Shown here piece by piece: positions 61,857 through 64,000 of a DNA stretch of 64,000 nucleotides (position 1 is its first letter; each line of letters starts with the position of its first letter). Below the pieces are notes generated by a model. The model saw only the letters and a list, made by a program, of their open reading frames with translations. It was not told the origin of the DNA and searched no databases. The position numbers and the translations under genes are program-made. The stretch is from NCBI RefSeq assembly GCF_018812025.1, contig NC_063061.1:8998589-9062588 (forward strand), given 5' to 3'. Source of the DNA: Megalobrama amblycephala. Its lineage: Eukaryota; Chordata; Actinopteri; Cypriniformes; Xenocyprididae.

Positions 61857-63518
61857 TTAATGCTTGTATAATGTGTGACATAAAAGACCAAACTCAGTAA
61901 ACACCATACTAAACCATACTATGTACAGCAAAGCAGATGAGCCCAGAATATGAACGCAGTTCGTTTAATTAGCCTACATTAAGTGTTTTTCTCTTATAGA
62001 AAACCGTTATAAAGAAAAAGCTCAAGGTCGCTTAATGTAGCCTACTAAGTGATAGGCTATTAAAAGATCAAATTCTGCACGAATACAGTTTTCTGTGTAG
62101 TACCTATGCTTTCTTAGTAGGCTACAACGTTTAATATATAGGCTAGGCCTACACATTTTTCTGGACATCGCTCATTGTTTCTACCTTAATACATTGTTTA
62201 AATTAATATGTTAGCTAACTACATATAGCCTATGTAGGCTATATATGTCTGAAATTAGGCCATAACTTGTACAGTCACCTTTGATAACAGATTAGGTACT
62301 CCAAATTGTAATGTTAAAGCATTTCCTATAAAGCTGCTTTAAAACTATAGGCCTAAGTATTGTGAAAAGCGCTAAAAAAATAAATGTAAATTGAACCGAT
62401 ATAGGCTATATGAGCTCTATAGATCAGATAAAGGTATAAAGGTATTTTTCGTACACGTCACGTACAAAATATGTGATTTTAACGACATAACATCTCGTTA
62501 TTACGAGAAAAGATGTCTTAATGACATAATTGAGGGGAAAAAAATATTATTTATGAGGCAATGCGCCACCGTAATATATAGCCAAGATGATCATACATGT
62601 CGTTATTAATTGGCTCCTTACAAACTTACAAAGTTTTGGCCTTGATCGAAGGAATATCCACTGTAATCCCCCACGGCTATTTTAAATAATAGTTTTACGT
62701 TTTCATATGCATATTTCATATTAATTATTATGGATTATAACTCAACCATTATAATCATCTGCCAAATTTATCCTCGACAATTCCATGTTGTTTTGGTTGA
62801 GTTTAATGATAATACTGTCCTAAACCTATAGCGGACAAAAACATAACAGACTCAAAGCCCTAAAGAGTGAGCACACGCTTTCGACATGCACTTTTGAGAA
62901 CTCTAAGGAAAGAGCGCGTTCTCTTCGCCTGATGGACACTTTAAACACACGTTTGCACTGCCTGTTTGGTTTACCTGTTCACACGTTCATAACGAGCGTT
63001 TTGTCTGACTCAAAACGCACGTATTCGACGCCCATTTGTGTTATGATAAACGCACGTCAAAAGCGCGCGTTTTTGGTCACTCCAAAGCGCACGTCAAGAA
63101 CGCGCGTTTTAATAGCAAATCACACGCCGAGAACGCGCGTTTTGGTACACAAAAACGCGCGTTCTTGACGCGCGTTTCCCATGATACCAAAGCGCGCGTT
63201 AAGAACGCGTGTTCTTAACGCAAATCACACGTCGAGGACGCACGTTTTGCTGTCAAAACGCGCGCTTTTGACGCGTCAGTGTGCAATCAGACGTCCGACC
63301 AGGCGTTTGTGAGTACTTTGGCTTGCCATAGGCGCCGAATGTCGCCGCCGGTGTGTGTACACTCATAGAAAACAACGCGTTCGAATTTTAAAGACGTGTC
63401 GCGGCGCTGCGCGGCACTGAGCTTCGCGTCCGGTGTGCGAGCCCCTTTACGGGTGTGGAACGACATGAGGATGAGTAGTAAATAACATAATTTTTATTTT
63501 TGGGTGAACTAACCTTTT

Positions 63519-64000
63519 AAATAATATAACAGATAGCAAACAACTTTTGATTTTAATAATGTAAGTAAATGTTCAATTTAATATGAACAAATATTAATAC
63601 ATGCCTCAAAATATTTTTTTATTGTTAGCTCACGTTAATGAACGTAGTTACATTCAATGACATTTTAATTATACTGATACTGAAAAGAATTAGCTATTCA
63701 TGAATAACTTTTAATTCTTTGGTGGACCAGAAACAAACAACAACCCATAATGTGCACGTCTAACAACTGCTTATAATTGTAGTCCAAATAAATTAAGAAT
63801 AGATATAAAACATATTATGAAATAAGAATGAGAAATGAACTTGTACAAGTAATAACATGATTTGAAGGCAAATACAATTAGTCGATTATAAAGTCATAAA
63901 TTATATTTTCTCAAACTGTAATTTCAAAAAAAAAAAAAAAAAAAAAACCCATTCAACTTCATTCTTTCTTCATTTCCATTTTATTTTCAAGAAAACTGTG
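63519..64000. other. Right edge, no gene seen
   Basis: AT-rich sequence with a poly(A) run of about 22 at 63926-63947. Nothing else was recognised. Confidence 0.6.

Larger units (their letters stand above)
57471..63446. mobile_element. Foldback DNA transposon, about 5.98 kb, non-autonomous, TTA duplication
   Basis: Termini AGGGGCTCGCACACC and GGTGTGCGAGCCCCT are flanked by TTA at 57468-57470 and 63447-63449. The terminal inverted arms are about 1.0-1.05 kb (57471-58520 and 62417-63446). Their outer half holds an array of AAAACGCGCGTT-like CpG words. Identical 78-codon and 60-codon frames in both arms are products of this repeat, not genes. The core (58520-62417) has no transposase. A 3-bp TTA duplication fits PIF/Harbinger (TWA), but the superfamily is inferred. 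Confidence 0.85.
56872..63518. mobile_element. Old palindromic repeat split by the 6-kb foldback element
   Basis: Left part 56872-57470 starts AAAGGGTTAGTTCACCCAAA. Right part 63447-63518 ends TTTTTGGGTGAACTAACCTTT. Rejoined across the insertion they give a copy of about 670 bp of the family at 41688-42505. The junction GGTCTTACGGGTGTGG corresponds to GGTCTTACAGGTGTGG at 42472-42487, which is an undisturbed copy of the target site. Confidence 0.88.

Overview
The window is vertebrate nuclear DNA, most likely from a teleost fish and probably a cyprinid. It is AT-rich and full of microsatellites. Non-autonomous DNA transposons and palindromic MITE-like repeats of cyprinid type dominate, and there are no bacterial-style genes. 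The only gene I can support is the 5' part of ebf1 (early B-cell factor 1, COE/Olf-1 family transcription factor), on the minus strand. Six consecutive coding exons are recognisable: 53702-53835, 53071-53227, 52290-52353, 51013-51068, 39370-39443 and 32452-32520. All have GT-AG borders and compatible phases. Together they encode residues 1-184 plus two bases of codon 185. This covers the N-terminus, the start of the DNA-binding domain and the whole H-C-C-C zinc knuckle. The rest of the gene lies beyond position 1, because intron 6 is more than 32 kb long and fills the left half of the window. I cannot decide between the ebf1a and ebf1b paralogues. Layout: 1-32451 is intron 6, holding AT-rich sequence, microsatellites, several DNA-transposon remnants (2074-3290, 11570-11940, 24936-25284, about 25728-26224), a perfect 31-bp-stem hairpin at 22361-22426 and stretches that look like candidate conserved non-coding elements. 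32521-39369 is intron 5, with a TTAA-flanked element (32753-33667), a MITE (33740-34096) and a palindromic repeat (37482-38980) split by a hAT element with an 8-bp target duplication (37738-38827). 39444-51012 is intron 4, with an 842-bp palindrome (40258-41099), a second long palindrome (41688-42505), a nested repeat (45172-46192) and a cluster of five small repeat units in mixed orientation (49366-50595). Exons 1-4 are packed into 51013-53835. From 53836 rightward is 5' UTR, promoter and upstream flank. This holds an inverted pair of GA/CT microsatellites, a long CA microsatellite and, at 57471-63446, a 6-kb foldback DNA transposon with arms of about 1 kb and a TTA duplication, inserted into an older palindromic repeat. 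That element carries two further elements inside it. No CRISPR array, rRNA, tRNA, viral gene or transposase gene was recognised. The most useful observations are the exactly dated order of nested transposon insertions and the palindromes flanking ebf1 exon 5. Also notable are the weak start context with an upstream ORF before the ebf1 ATG, and the very large intron 6 with possible regulatory elements.
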